Shown here one piece after another: positions 36,516-47,379 of a DNA stretch of 64,000 bases. The DNA is from Pontederia crassipes (lineage: Eukaryota; Streptophyta; Magnoliopsida; Commelinales; Pontederiaceae), in assembly GCA_030549335.1 (NCBI GenBank), contig CM060198.1, positions 43,936,353 to 44,000,352 of the forward strand. Direction: 5' to 3'. The position numbers and the translations under genes were made by a program. Within the stretch, counting starts at the first letter, position 1, and every line of letters starts with the position of its first letter. Below the pieces are notes generated by a model. It did no database searches. It worked only from the letters and a program-made list of their open reading frames with translations, and was not told the origin of the DNA.

Positions 36516-37329
36516 GGTTCATGGTCCTTTTCGACTAAGGAATATCCTTTCGGCTATGGAGTATCATTCACAAGCATCTTGTCGTGTTGCCAACATCGCT
36601 TGTCACACGAAGATGACTTTCACAAATGGGGAAAAGCATTGATTACTTGCAAACACTTGGGGACGAGCCCCCAGCCTTGCCTACCCCGTCAAGTGTCATC
36701 CCGCAAGCGGCGTGATGTTACCCATCAAGGGTTGGGAGATGCCAACTCAAATCGACACCTCAATCCCAACGATCAATTTGGCAAATGATCTGAGCGTAGA
36801 GCATTTGGTGAACCTTGACATGCTGATGTCAAGTATTCCACCGCCAACTGAATAAAGGAGTGCCCTTTCCTCTCGGCCAATGCCTCGAATAATCGAAGCA
36901 GCCTCCAAGGATCGGGGTCCAAAAGGTTTCAAAGGACACATTGACGATGTCGTCACTTCGAATGAAGATGGAGGTGAAGTTGGGAGCTTATGCTAGGAGT
37001 TCACCAACCACAATCCATTTGCCCAAGTGGAGCGTCTTCACAAGCATCCCCATGGATCGGTGAAGATTCGAAATGACTACTCTTTCACAAGGGTTAGCTG
37101 CCCGGTGGACGAGCATGTCAAGGGTGCAAGATCTTTGTCGACAAGCACAATGACTTTGCTTCGTCTAGATTGTAGAGGGATGAGTATCAAAGGTGCAACA
37201 TCTTTATGAACGAGCAAAATGATATCCCCCGTCCATACACAAAGGTGTTGCCGAAGCTTTAAAGAAGGTCCCAGGATCAGAAAAAGCATATCCCAAAAAT
37301 CCTACAAGATGTGGCAAACTCAAGATGGC

Positions 37330-38080
37330 GATGTCATTGCGACGATGTGGAATGTGGTAAACATGGATCCTATTAAGACATGGGATAGAGGCAAACGGTA
37401 GTTCATCAATTATGCAAGCTTTGAAAAGTCGGAACTAGAGGTCAAGGTCGCATTATTCAACATTAACCAGAAGTGCATGTTGAAGAAGGACGTGAGAGGT
37501 ATCACCGAGCTCTGCCTACAGTGTTCCCAAGTGGATGAAGACCCAATGTTGATGCTCTTTAAGCAGACGGGTTGAAGCTTTGGATTAGAATGGAGTTGGA
37601 ACGATGGAATTGCCAAGAATGTTGATGCTCGCTAGTCATCGCTGCCAAGACAAGTGTCATACCACCAAAGCCCTTGGGCAAGGGCAATGGTGGGGGTAGA
37701 GAAGTTCAAGTTGTAAAGATGAAGCTACTATGCCAAAGAAAAGGACAAAGCCCATCAAAGCAAGGAGGATTGAGTTGAACCATAAACAAACATGAGGAGA
37801 CTCTCGTCGCTCACTATAGCGACTCAGAATGGACAAGATATGGAGTGCTATATCAAGGAACCTTGTTCCATCCCAAGACCGTCGAAACGTCAAATGACCA
37901 CCAAGGGTGAGGTGGTCCAACACTCTTCATTCAACGGATGGAGGACTCTACATTGATCCGAAGCACCCGAAGCAGACATGTTACAAATGTTGGCATTAGA
38001 AGACTTGTGCTGTTTCAAGCAATCCCGAAATGATCATCAAGGTGAGATGGTCCCATATTCTGCATTCGATGGAGGGAAGG
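37330..38080 (+). pseudogene. Degenerate gag of the gag-only element
   Basis: The plus-strand frame near 37405-37620 reads FEKSELEVKVALFNINQKCM then GITELCLQCSQVDEDPMLML and KNVDAR. This has the layout of the retrotransposon gag capsid domain of plant Ty3/gypsy elements (a short-length segment, ELxxxxPxVDED, LMLF, then a Gly-Leu-like segment). Stops occur at about 37400 and 37574. A CYKCWH fragment near 37980-38000 may be the ruin of a zinc knuckle. Upstream 35900-37320 is open only in short pieces and not recognised. Confidence 0.55.
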
Positions 38081-38264
38081 CCTTATGTCGTAACTACTTG
38101 CAACATGAGGACATTGAGTCAAGTCATGCAGGTTGAATGACGAGACTATTCAATGTGTTCTACCACGATCTTGAAGCAACTCTTTCCCCGAGCTATTCTT
38201 GGATTCATACAAGAGTTGTTTCACCCCAAGGAGCCAAATCAAATAAGTTGACACTACGGGAGTT

Positions 38265-38497
38265 GAAGCCAACAAACATTTGATGGACGGACAGTTACTT
38301 GATGAAGTCAGACAGAACAAGATAGACTCCACTAGCACTGCACAAGTAATGACCTCGGATTGGATGAGGAATCAGTAAGCCGAAGCCAACAGAGATTTGA
38401 TAGACGGATAGTTGCTCGATGAAGTCAGACCGCAAAAGGCAGACTCCGCTAGCGCTGCACAAGTAATGACCTCAGATTGGATGAGGAATCAGTAAGC
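38265..38497 (+). repeat. 116-bp tandem duplication in the gag-only element
   Basis: GAAGCCAACA...ATCAGTAAGC at 38265-38380 is repeated at 38382-38497 with a few substitutions. Confidence 0.85.
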
Positions 38498-39412
38498 GAA
38501 AGATGCCCGAGGGAGGAGTCCTCAGTGAGTCCTAGGGAGCGAACCATCCTAGCGCTACGTGATGCTAGTGAAGTAGAAGTCAAGGTAAAAAAACCAACTA
38601 GACATGCAAAGTCAAGATTGAAGATGAAGACCTTGGAGAAGCCTAGACAATAGCGTCGGGGCATCGGCGAATTTGGTGGGGGAGAATGTCACAGGACGTT
38701 TTCCGTGACACGACGCGTGAAGCCTCGTGGCACTAGTGCCGCTCAATTTAAGCTCTTCGCCGCTCAGCGTCGAACCATGAAACACATGCAACCGCCCCAC
38801 ACTGCGTAATATTGCGGAGTACCAAGTTATCCGTCCTTAGGATATTTATCTTGTAAGACCATCTTTATGAATGGTCAAGTATGTGGCGTTATGTTATATT
38901 TCATCATATTTAATACAAGCAAGCTTTTCTTAATTCTATTGTCATGACCTTGAGCGTGTGGTGGTAACCCACATCGGAGACCCTTCTCGGTGCCATATGG
39001 TACATCGGCTACCCTTTCGGACTTTAAGCGCCTACATTAGCTCCGTAATTCACTAATGCCACGGTCCCATGACGAGTAGTCCAACACTCTAGTCATGCCC
39101 GTGATCGAATGCCTATAAGAGCGACTCTCGGTATAGTCATCTCGATCGTAAAACTTTCGCTGCTACTCAAAATAGGCTTGGCTAGGTGCCTATCCGCCTA
39201 GTCGCTGCACGAGGTCTAGTATCCGAGAATGATCCCGTAAAATGTGGAGGTAGTGGAGTCCACGAGCAGCTCCAATGCAAATCTCAAGCCGTTGACGCCG
39301 AGTGAGAGATGGATATTGCGTCTTGTACAGATGTTCAAGGATTGTCCCGTGGCCATGTAGTCATAGACCATAATCATCTCATCCTCACATAACCCTGTTG
39401 GAATAGCGTCCT

Positions 39413-40125
39413 TAGGGTCTATTTGGATTGAGGGATATGAAGGGGTGGGGTGGCATATGGGAGAATGAAATTAGTTAAACCATGTTTGATTACATTTTTT
39501 ATTTAAGTTAAAAGGGTGGAGTAGAATAGTTCAAACATCATATTTTTCATTCCACCAAATTAGTGGAACGAGGAGGAATAGATAATTTTAGACCAAAGCA
39601 ATCCTTCTTTTATTACCAAATGAAATCATTTCTCTTGTTACAAAATTAAACCATCTCTCTCTTTCCCAATTTATCATTTTTAAAATTTTTAAAAGAGAAA
39701 AATAAATTAAGTAGTAAAGTAATTATTTATTACTCATTATATATCAAATAAAATATAAATGTTTATTTGAAATAAATATAAATATAATATTTAAAAATAA
39801 TTTAATACTAATATAATATCAACCAAATCGGGATGTAAAACTCGAATCTGATTGGGTCTTAAGAAAATGAGACTCGTCCTGATTCAATTGTCCATCTAAT
39901 TGAGAAAAGTTTTGAAAAATCTGGACCGATGCGAGCTAAGGCGACCAGGTCGTCCCGGTCCGTGCTCACTTCTAATTAATTATTATAAATACTTTAAATA
40001 TATAATAAAAAGTAAAAATAATTATTTTACAAATAAAATCTTCGTTATCCTATTCCACATCTTATATAATTTATTATCCAAACATAAACTTTTTAATAAT
40101 ATATCACATTTCATCACTCACCAAG
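39413..40125. mobile_element. Probable MITE in RLK copy B
   Basis: An AT-rich block absent from copy A. Its left end GGGTCTATTTGGAT follows TTA, and near the right end ATCCAAACATAAAC (about 40076-40089) is an imperfect inverted match. This resembles terminal repeats of TTA-targeting small DNA elements. The right junction is not clean, and part of the copy A sequence (about 12040-12150) is missing in B, so a deletion with filler DNA is an alternative. Confidence 0.4.
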
Positions 40126-40761
40126 AGTGCATGGTGTGATGTTTGGAGTGTGTGCATTGGCAGTCCTCTTCCATTTCGTCCACAATATGCAGTTTGTCCA
40201 CAATATGCAGTTCGATAAATTATCAAACAGCAGAGAATTCGTCGTCATTCTGTCTTTGTTCCGAGGTATTTGGATTGTGATACATGTGACTATTTTTCAT
40301 ATGTAATTGAACGAGTTCGAAGCTACATAAAAGAAACATTGACAATTCGAAGCTGCGAAGTATTCCAACAATATTTCTATTTTATTATAACTAATTTCTT
40401 CCATTGCTATCAGAGTAAAAACGATTTTTCTCGTTTTGGACTAAGTAATCTTTTACAAAGTAATCTTTTACAAAGTAATCTTTTACACTGATCATTTTCG
40501 TACAAAATTTAACTCGAATTATTGTACACTCGTTTCTAATTAATCGAAGAGACGAGGTGCCTGTGATGGAGCTCGGAGACCAACTTGGTTTGGAGATCAT
40601 GGGCGTCTTGCATGGACATGGAATTGCCACGCTTCACTGCAACAGTCATTCTGCCATTTATCACCCTGTAGTAAACCTTTCGAATCCATCAACACCAAGA
40701 AGGGACTCGTCGAAATTTTCCGTTGCAGCCTTTCTCTTCGAACGAGAAGTGAAGACATAAA

Positions 40762-42309
40762 CTAGGAGGAAGCGTTAAGGCATGGCACGTTCTGGTCTCC
40801 GTCTTGTTTGATCCTGCTCAATGAGAATTTTGGGAGGGATTCCAGGAGCCAAGTACAAGACAGTCGACCACTAATATGAGCATCCTTTCCTTTCTTCTTC
40901 CTCTGGTACTCGCGCAGTCCAATTGCACAGGCAACTGCAAGCAACACAATGATCCCTCCAACAATTTGTGGAACGTTGCATCTGGATTTGCCTTTCTGGT
41001 TGTTAGGATCTACCACCACTGCTCGAGTGTTTTGCACTGGATTAAGCCCAGCAAGGCTGCCATTTGTATTCTGCAGCTTAAAGACCTCAAGGCCATTCAA
41101 GATTGCATCCCAGTATTCTGGCTGAGTGATAGTATCCGGATGAAGGGCGACCAACAAGTCCGTCTGCCCACTTCCTGTCGTGATGACGACGAAGTCCTGA
41201 AAGGCAGGTTTTCCTATTCCACCACTCATACCAATGACATCTGCATATGCTTCTGCAGTATGATTGTTGAGGTAGATATAAAACACCCTCTGATTTACCT
41301 TCGTTATGGGATACTGAATCTCACAGAAGTGCAGCCTGATGAGGTAATAGAATCCAGCATCCACTGTTAGGATCCAGGTGAGGTTATAGTTCATATTGAT
41401 CTGTGCGTTCGATCCCATCGACCTTGCTGTTGAATAGACATCATCTGGTGCAACATATTTCGGCACCGCGGCAGTATAGGCTATGGTGACGTTTGGATCC
41501 TCACTGAAGGTCGCGCCAAATCCAGCACCATAAATGTAAGCTGAATCATCATACCACGAGCGATACAATCCGGAGTCCTGCACTGGAGAGATAGCTTGCC
41601 CTCCCACGTTGAGTCTGTATACAGTCTCAACAGCCCATGATGGCTCAATGCTATAATCGATTTTCGCATCACCATTGACGAGATTAGGGCTTCCAGCGGC
41701 AAAGATATCAGGGATGGAGATGATCTCGATGCCATTAATGAAAGCATAAGCATTAGAACGGGTGGCCGTCGTTGGGGTGAAGGTGAGATTTAGGCCGTCA
41801 ACGGGGACACTGACTGAGAATTCCTTCACAAGGTAGTCAAATGTCAGAGCTTGGCATGTCTGCCAGGCACTGAAGTTGCTAAGTAAAGTGTAGTTCCCTG
41901 CTGTGACCGAGAAGAAGGCATCGGAAGCAGCATGTCCAGAGTAATCGTAAGGATAAAAGTACAGGCGGATAAATTTGCGCCCCACCGCAAGAGGAGAAAA
42001 GGAGTAGGTGAAGGGGGAGGTGGAGACACGAGCAGTCAAGTACGGGACCGACCCTGGCAGAGAAGGAATCTGCAGAGCCTGCGAAGCGATGGTATTGTTC
42101 GAAGGAAAGTGTTTGGATCCTGTATCGCCAGTCCACATCCTGCCATCGGTATCTTTCGCCTGCCCGGCGGCGCCACAGTTCAGGAGAATATTATCCTGGG
42201 GCTGAAAGGTGGTGTTGTCAGTGGCCGCAGAGGTAGGAGAAACCGCAGCAAACGCCAAGAGGATGGCACATAGAAGATCAGAAGATGGAAACGAGAACAC
42301 ATGCTTCAT
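40762..42309 (-). CDS. CrRLK1L malectin-like receptor ectodomain with transmembrane segment (copy B, kinase lost)
   Basis: A single open frame of 515 codons. Residues 1 to about 28 form a signal peptide (hydrophobic LLCAILLAFAAVSP). Residues about 35-390 are the malectin-like ectodomain of CrRLK1L receptors ([71 protein letters not shown] motifs) with many N-x-S/T sites. A hydrophobic span VGGIIVLLAVACAIGL lies at about 450-465, followed by the basic stop-transfer REYQRKKKGK. After SGRLS the reading departs from the family and stops 31 residues later, so the cytosolic tail is about 50 residues with no kinase. CrRLK1L receptors bind RALF peptides and cell-wall pectin. Here the product would be a membrane-anchored ectodomain, either a decoy/co-receptor or simply a decaying gene. 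No stop codon or frameshift occurs in the 1.4 kb before the tail. Confidence 0.85.
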   Translation of the reverse strand: MKHVFSFPSSDLLCAILLAFAAVSPTSAATDNTTFQPQDNILLNCGAAGQAKDTDGRMWTGDTGSKHFPSNNTIASQALQIPSLPGSVPYLTARVSTSPFTYSFSPLAVGRKFIRLYFYPYDYSGHAASDAFFSVTAGNYTLLSNFSAWQTCQALTFDYLVKEFSVSVPVDGLNLTFTPTTATRSNAYAFINGIEIISIPDIFAAGSPNLVNGDAKIDYSIEPSWAVETVYRLNVGGQAISPVQDSGLYRSWYDDSAYIYGAGFGATFSEDPNVTIAYTAAVPKYVAPDDVYSTARSMGSNAQINMNYNLTWILTVDAGFYYLIRLHFCEIQYPITKVNQRVFYIYLNNHTAEAYADVIGMSGGIGKPAFQDFVVITTGSGQTDLLVALHPDTITQPEYWDAILNGLEVFKLQNTNGSLAGLNPVQNTRAVVVDPNNQKGKSRCNVPQIVGGIIVLLAVACAIGLREYQRKKKGKDAHISGRLSCTWLLESLPKFSLSRIKQDGDQNVPCLNASS

Positions 42310-43119
42310 TATGGGGAAAGGATCAAATTAGGGAGTAAAAATCAGATCTTCTGGTCTAAGATCAACCGAGGAGCTCCCAAACATTCAGCTTTTCTTTCCG
42401 GGAAGGGAGTAGAAGGAAGGAGAAAACAAATCACCAGGAAAGATAACTTTTATTTTACTAATCCAAACGAAAGACCTGGTTTTCAAGCTCTACTCAAAGA
42501 CGCAAATAAAGAATTGGAAAACTCGAAGAATTGAACATACTGAGCAAAGTTTTCTGCTGAAACAGTAAAATTGAGGTAAAAAAAAACGATCTTGTTGCCA
42601 AATTTTTTTGCTTCCGCGAAAAGGATCAAACTTAGAACAAAAAGCGCAGAAAGTACACTCGGATACAACGGCTGGAAGGGAGAGACGATGAAGCTACACC
42701 CGGTCGGGTTGATGAAGATCAAGACCCATGCGCGAATATTTTGAAGCCGATAAGAATTCTGCTAAGACGATATCTTGCTGGAGCGCAGTACAATTAATTG
42801 TAGTTGATGTGGGAGCTATTTTGGAAAGCGACGATTTTCTTTTTTTTTTCCGGTAATGGGAGTGTCAGTGTCTACCTTTGCCTGCTTCCGGTAGAAGATG
42901 AGGCCATTATTGATGTGGAACACAGCTGATTCCCGTGTTGAAACTTTGACCTGCGTGAAAGAGCAAGAAAAATCCTCCAAGCAAAGAAATTTCAATGGCC
43001 CAGTCTAAAGACGAGTAGATTACAGAATGGAGGCATCGACGCGTCCATGGACCGATCCAAATCATACGCAGACACATCAAAATCCCTGTCGCTGGGATCC
43101 ACAGGAAAATGAGGAAGAA
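42310..43119 (-). promoter_or_regulatory. Upstream region of the copy B ectodomain gene
   Basis: Sequence directly 5' of the copy B start codon. It contains no other gene. A long A/T run lies at 42577-42588 and another at 42839-42850. I cannot point to a definite TATA box or transcription start. Confidence 0.3.
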
Positions 43120-43447
43120 TCCCTGTCGCTGGGATCCACAGAAAAATGAGGAAGAAAAATGAGGGAAAAGAATCCATAAAACCCCAGCAGTTATTTACCT
43201 TACCACTAAATTCGAATTTGGGGACAACATTCATCTGCGAAAATGGTCGCAGATCGAGTTTATTAATTTCCGAAATCCAAAATAATCCCCCTGTCGCTGG
43301 GATCCACAGGAAAATGAGGAAAAAAAAATGAGGGAGAAGAATTCATAAAACCCCGGCAGTTATTTACCTTACCACTAAATTCGAATTTGGGGACAACATT
43401 CATCTGCGAAAATGATCGCAGATCGAGTTTATTAATTTCCGAAATCC
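43120..43447. repeat. 159-bp tandem duplication upstream of RLK copy B
   Basis: CCCTGTCGCTGGGATCCACAG through CCGAAATCC at 43120-43278 is repeated at 43289-43447. A third partial start of the unit is at 43084. Both units include the segment TTCGAATTTGGGGACAACAT. The duplication post-dates the gene, since the units differ at only a few positions. Confidence 0.85.
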
Positions 43448-44502
43448 CTCGGGACATCTTTACAGCTGTGAGAAATCCAGCTGTTCGTGAAAGCGGAGAA
43501 GATTGGCAGCATTCGGAACATGTGAGAGTAACTCAAATTATATCTCTGGCGTCCTTTCTTATTTGACTAAATCGAGACTAAAAGGTAGATAAACTGGTGG
43601 TGCAAGATCGTGTCTCCCCCAGTTAAATTGAGTTTTTCATCGTACCATACTGGCATATTTCATTAAAATTATGTCTTGTCGAATTGATATTAAGTCAACT
43701 CAACGTGATAGGCTTAGGTCGAATCAGATAGCTTAATTTTTTTTATACCCTAAGATTTTAAGTTTTGAGCTAATAAAAATATTGTATATTATTTTATGAT
43801 TATTAGATATATATAATATGATTAAATATATAATACAAATAAAAAAATAGTGTTATATTGAGCTTGGCACGATTTTACTTGGGATCGACGGTGGTCCAAC
43901 AATTGTGCTCAGGCCGAGTCTGTGTCATACCAATGTGCATGATGAGCGTATATAATGCAAAATATCATAAATCTAGAAATCGTGCAAATTAGGGATCGAG
44001 TAAAGTTGAAATACAAAGTGATCTTACCTAAACAATAACTTCAAATTATTTTAAAATTTATAATTCATCATCAAACAAATCAAAAGTGCAAATGCACAAC
44101 AATCTCTGTATAACTTAAACTTCGCTTGACATGGACAAAATTAAACACTCTCACTCGATTAAAATTGTTTTTTGAGTAAAAAGCTAAATATCTAAAAGTG
44201 TTAAATGAAATAATGAAGTAGAGTATTATTGAAACCAGAAATTACAGTAAATGAAAGCCACACTAACTTTTAGGAATTTTGATGTGATTTAGAGAAAACA
44301 AACACTAAATAAAATGCGAAACAAGGGTTCAGACTAGAAACAAAGAGCGATGAACTCTAGGAAATTAGAGGATGTCTCAGGAAGTTGTCACTCACATCGA
44401 TAAAGTTAAAATAAAATAGCAGCCGGTGATTTCACTCGAGTGATTCCGTTCTTGCAGCTACAATTTTCTTAAGTAATTTTACTCTCTACTAAGATCATCT
44501 AA
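43448..44502. other. Intergenic, no gene recognised
   Basis: AT-rich DNA upstream of the RLK copy B promoter region and left of the CACTA terminus at 44503. Short frames only; nothing recognised. Confidence 0.5.
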
Positions 44503-46160
44503 CACTACAACAAATCTGAGGAATAGTGACACAATAATTTGACTCTAATGCGGCATTGATTCGACGTTATAGAAGAGAGTGACACTTTAACATCTCGACA
44601 TCGCCGAAGATTTGCGACGCCACACACCCAATGCTAATAGATCCACAATAGCACCAACAACACATGCCACACCATTAATTTTAGCCGTCGACAACGTGTG
44701 TGTCAACAGAAGTGATAAATAGCATCACCATAAAAAGACATTATTGTGGCGCTAAATGCGATGATGCAATGTGGGCACTATTGTGCCACTAGATTTGAGG
44801 CACTAAGTTGACGTCCTATAGACGCCAATTTTACGTCTTTCTCCCCACATGTATTGTATTATGAGGCTCTACAATGACTTTGAAGCGGTGTGAATGTGTG
44901 ACTCTATGTCAATACCAAGGTATCATTAACTTTGTGGCGCTAAGTCAGCACCATGGTAGTGCTAACTTTATATCATAACCCATCATGGTTGTGGTCCTAA
45001 AGCATTGCTAATGGGGCGCTAGTTACGATATATTTTGCACCATTACATTCACTTGTTCCCTTCCCTTCCCATGCAAATTTATAATGTAGATCAAACACAT
45101 TATAAATTCACATGCATCACATAAGAAACTAATGACATTACAAAATTTTAATAATATCATAAACTAAAGAAACAAATATAGCATCACAATGTTAAATTAT
45201 AATCACATATAGTGTTACAAAAAGTATCTATAAATGATCATTATAATCATCATCGATGTCATTCCTAACATTCAAGGACCATGTACTTGGTCCAGCTTAG
45301 GGGATCTGGGTCGGCAACTCGATGAAGACCTAAATAGTCTGCAATTAGCGCCAACTTCTGAGAAAGTGTTCAATTAACTTCCGCAAGTATCCCTTAGTTG
45401 GGAAATAAAGCTCGAGATAATCCTTAGAGTAAGAATTCCACTTTGAGAATTAAGTGGTCATCAGCTTGATGACCAAGAAAATCCCGATTCGTGCATAATT
45501 TGAACTGACTAGAAATCGCGCCTTACATAAAATTGGGTTCTGACATTGCAGTTTTAAATTCCCACATTACATTTCTTGTTAAGCTTCAATTTCTTTCATC
45601 TTGTAAGTTGATAAACAATATCGTATGGCCGGAGATCTAATGCACCTGAAAAATCCTGCCTTGTATTCGATAAAATCTTGACTTATAGTAGAAAGAAATC
45701 CCCCATTACATATGTGTTAAGCTTTAAAGTGCATGTTCTATTAATCACACCTTTTATCTATCCAGAATTCATGCCTTTGTTTTCAATTCACTGCAAAAAG
45801 AATTATGGATTAAGCTAAACCACAGAATTATTATAATATTTAAAGAAATGGTAAGTGATATTAAATAAATTCATAACTTTGACTAAAATCAACGAAAAAG
45901 GATGCATGCCATGATCAAATTACAAAGCATAGTTGAAATAATAAACTAAAATATATTGTATTTTGCGAGCATTTGAGAAAGCTGCTCAGCAGTGAGTTAT
46001 TTGATGATGTCCGATGTCAGCTCAAGTGCCACCGAAGAATTCAGTGTAGACGAGCCACCTACGCATCCTTATTATTCTTCGCTCCTATTAGAAACCTTAG
46101 CGGTTGTTCCGAAGACCCTTGGGTATTCACCACATGTCATCTCGGTCACCTCCTCCTAAA
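44503..46160 (-). mobile_element. Terminal part of a CACTA transposon (right of the copia insertion it continues at 49918)
   Basis: Begins CACTACAACAAATC at 44503, and 44560-45030 is rich in GCGCTA/GACGC/GGCACTA subterminal motifs like the other CACTA elements here. Since TNP2-associated remnants lie on the minus strand at 51095-52120, this would be the transposon's 3' end. The matching opposite terminus was not found. The stretch 45240-45500 may hold the end of its coding region, but I cannot align it. Confidence 0.55.
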
Positions 46161-47379
46161 TGTAGGATCGAAAGCACTAAGAAGGGGTGGTGAATTGGTA
46201 TATAAAAATCTTTTCATAAAACCACTTTCAAAAAATCAATAAAATCAATCACAAGAAAATAATGATAAAGTGTAAGTGAGAGATAAAGGACAAACACAAA
46301 GAGACACTATATGTTGACGAAGTTTGGCCTCAACTTTTTGGCCTACGTCCTTGCTCTGACTTCTCATCCTCAAAACCATCGGAGATCCACTATCTTTCTT
46401 ATTTTTTTGTAGCATCAAAATATAATTTTATATGGCATTAAAATTTTGACCCAACAATCTCCTCTTTTTTTTATGAAGACAAATCGAAAAATATGAAAAA
46501 TATATAAGTTGCAAAAAAGTTGTAAAAATCTTAAAATATTAATTTTACTCTCCCTAACACATAGCTTTCCTTACAATGGTAGATATTCACATGAATATTA
46601 ATTGTAAGGTATTATTCATATAAAGTCATATTCAAATCATATTTCTCCTATATTTCTCCCCCTTTTGTTTCATAAAAAAAATAATTTGTATATGAAGCAT
46701 ATAAGAAACCATATGTAAGTCTCCCTTAATCATTTTTTTCAAAAAAATTATTCTTCCTCCTTTTTGTCATATAATAGACATGTAGAGTATTGCAACATAA
46801 ATATTTTAAAATATAACTCCTCCTAAATTTATCACTATTTTATAATGGTAAAATGAAAACAATTTCATGAAATCCAAAAATATATTTATGAATCAAAATA
46901 TGGTATAAAACTTTGATACAACAATGATATTCATGATATGTCAAAAATAAAGTTGAAAAGTTTTAACATGCTCCTCCTATCACTATGACTAATTTTCTTT
47001 CATTCCTTTCTTTTCTTTCAAAGAAATAGTCATTTTTTAAATTTTTGAGTGAAATCAAAATAATAGGCTTAACATTAAAAAAATGCAAAAGTATACCCAA
47101 TGATATACCATAACTTTTGTGCCTTCACATTTCCATTTGCCTTTACTTTACATGTGAGGCACACCTGAAAAACAACTAAGTGACTTTTGGTACCCAAATT
47201 TTTTTGGGTCCTATTTTGTTAGACAATGTTCCTTTCGGTACTCATATCATTCCATGTTGATATTTTTTAACTTTGCATTGTTATACATAATGACCATTAA
47301 ATTCATATGTAAAACATGTAATATGTGATTTTCTATCATATGAATGATTTGATTTCCAATAAGAATTTTCCTATACAAA

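Larger units (their letters stand above)
35191..39242 (+). mobile_element. Gag-only (pol-less) LTR retrotransposon in RLK copy B
   Basis: 5' LTR 35191-35855 (TGTCACGGGG...CCCCGTGACA), primer site TGGTATTAGAGC at 35858-35869, internal region, polypurine tract TGGTGGGGGAGAA (about 38675-38686), and 3' LTR 38687-39242. The target duplication is TGTG (35187-35190 and 39243-39246), with the unfilled site in copy A at about 11869-11872. The 3' LTR lacks about 105 bases present in the 5' LTR (35403-35505) and ends CCCGTAAAA. The internal region is only 2.8 kb and has no protease, RT or integrase. This is a non-autonomous element that must have been moved by another element's enzymes. Confidence 0.85.
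30899..40761 (-). pseudogene. Kinase half of RLK copy B, split by insertions
   Basis: Remnant of the intracellular kinase of copy B, downstream of the intact ectodomain ORF. 40126-40761 holds the juxtamembrane region and N-lobe (ATENFDESLLGVDGFERF, VAVKRGNS, ELHHRHLVS in shifting frames) plus an internal stretch shared with copy A. 39243-39412 holds [28 protein letters not shown]. 34871-35190 and 30899-31265 hold the C-lobe and tail, ending MNPIER and a stop. Insertions are a CACTA element (31266-34870), a gag-only LTR element (35191-39242) and probably a MITE. The two-base deletion before the C-terminus is the same as in copy A. A functional kinase cannot be made. Confidence 0.9.

Noticed and set aside
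40876..42273. Plus-strand and other minus-strand frames overlapping the ectodomain gene
   Set aside because: Shadows of the 515-codon receptor ectodomain, which alone shows signal peptide, malectin motifs and a membrane segment.
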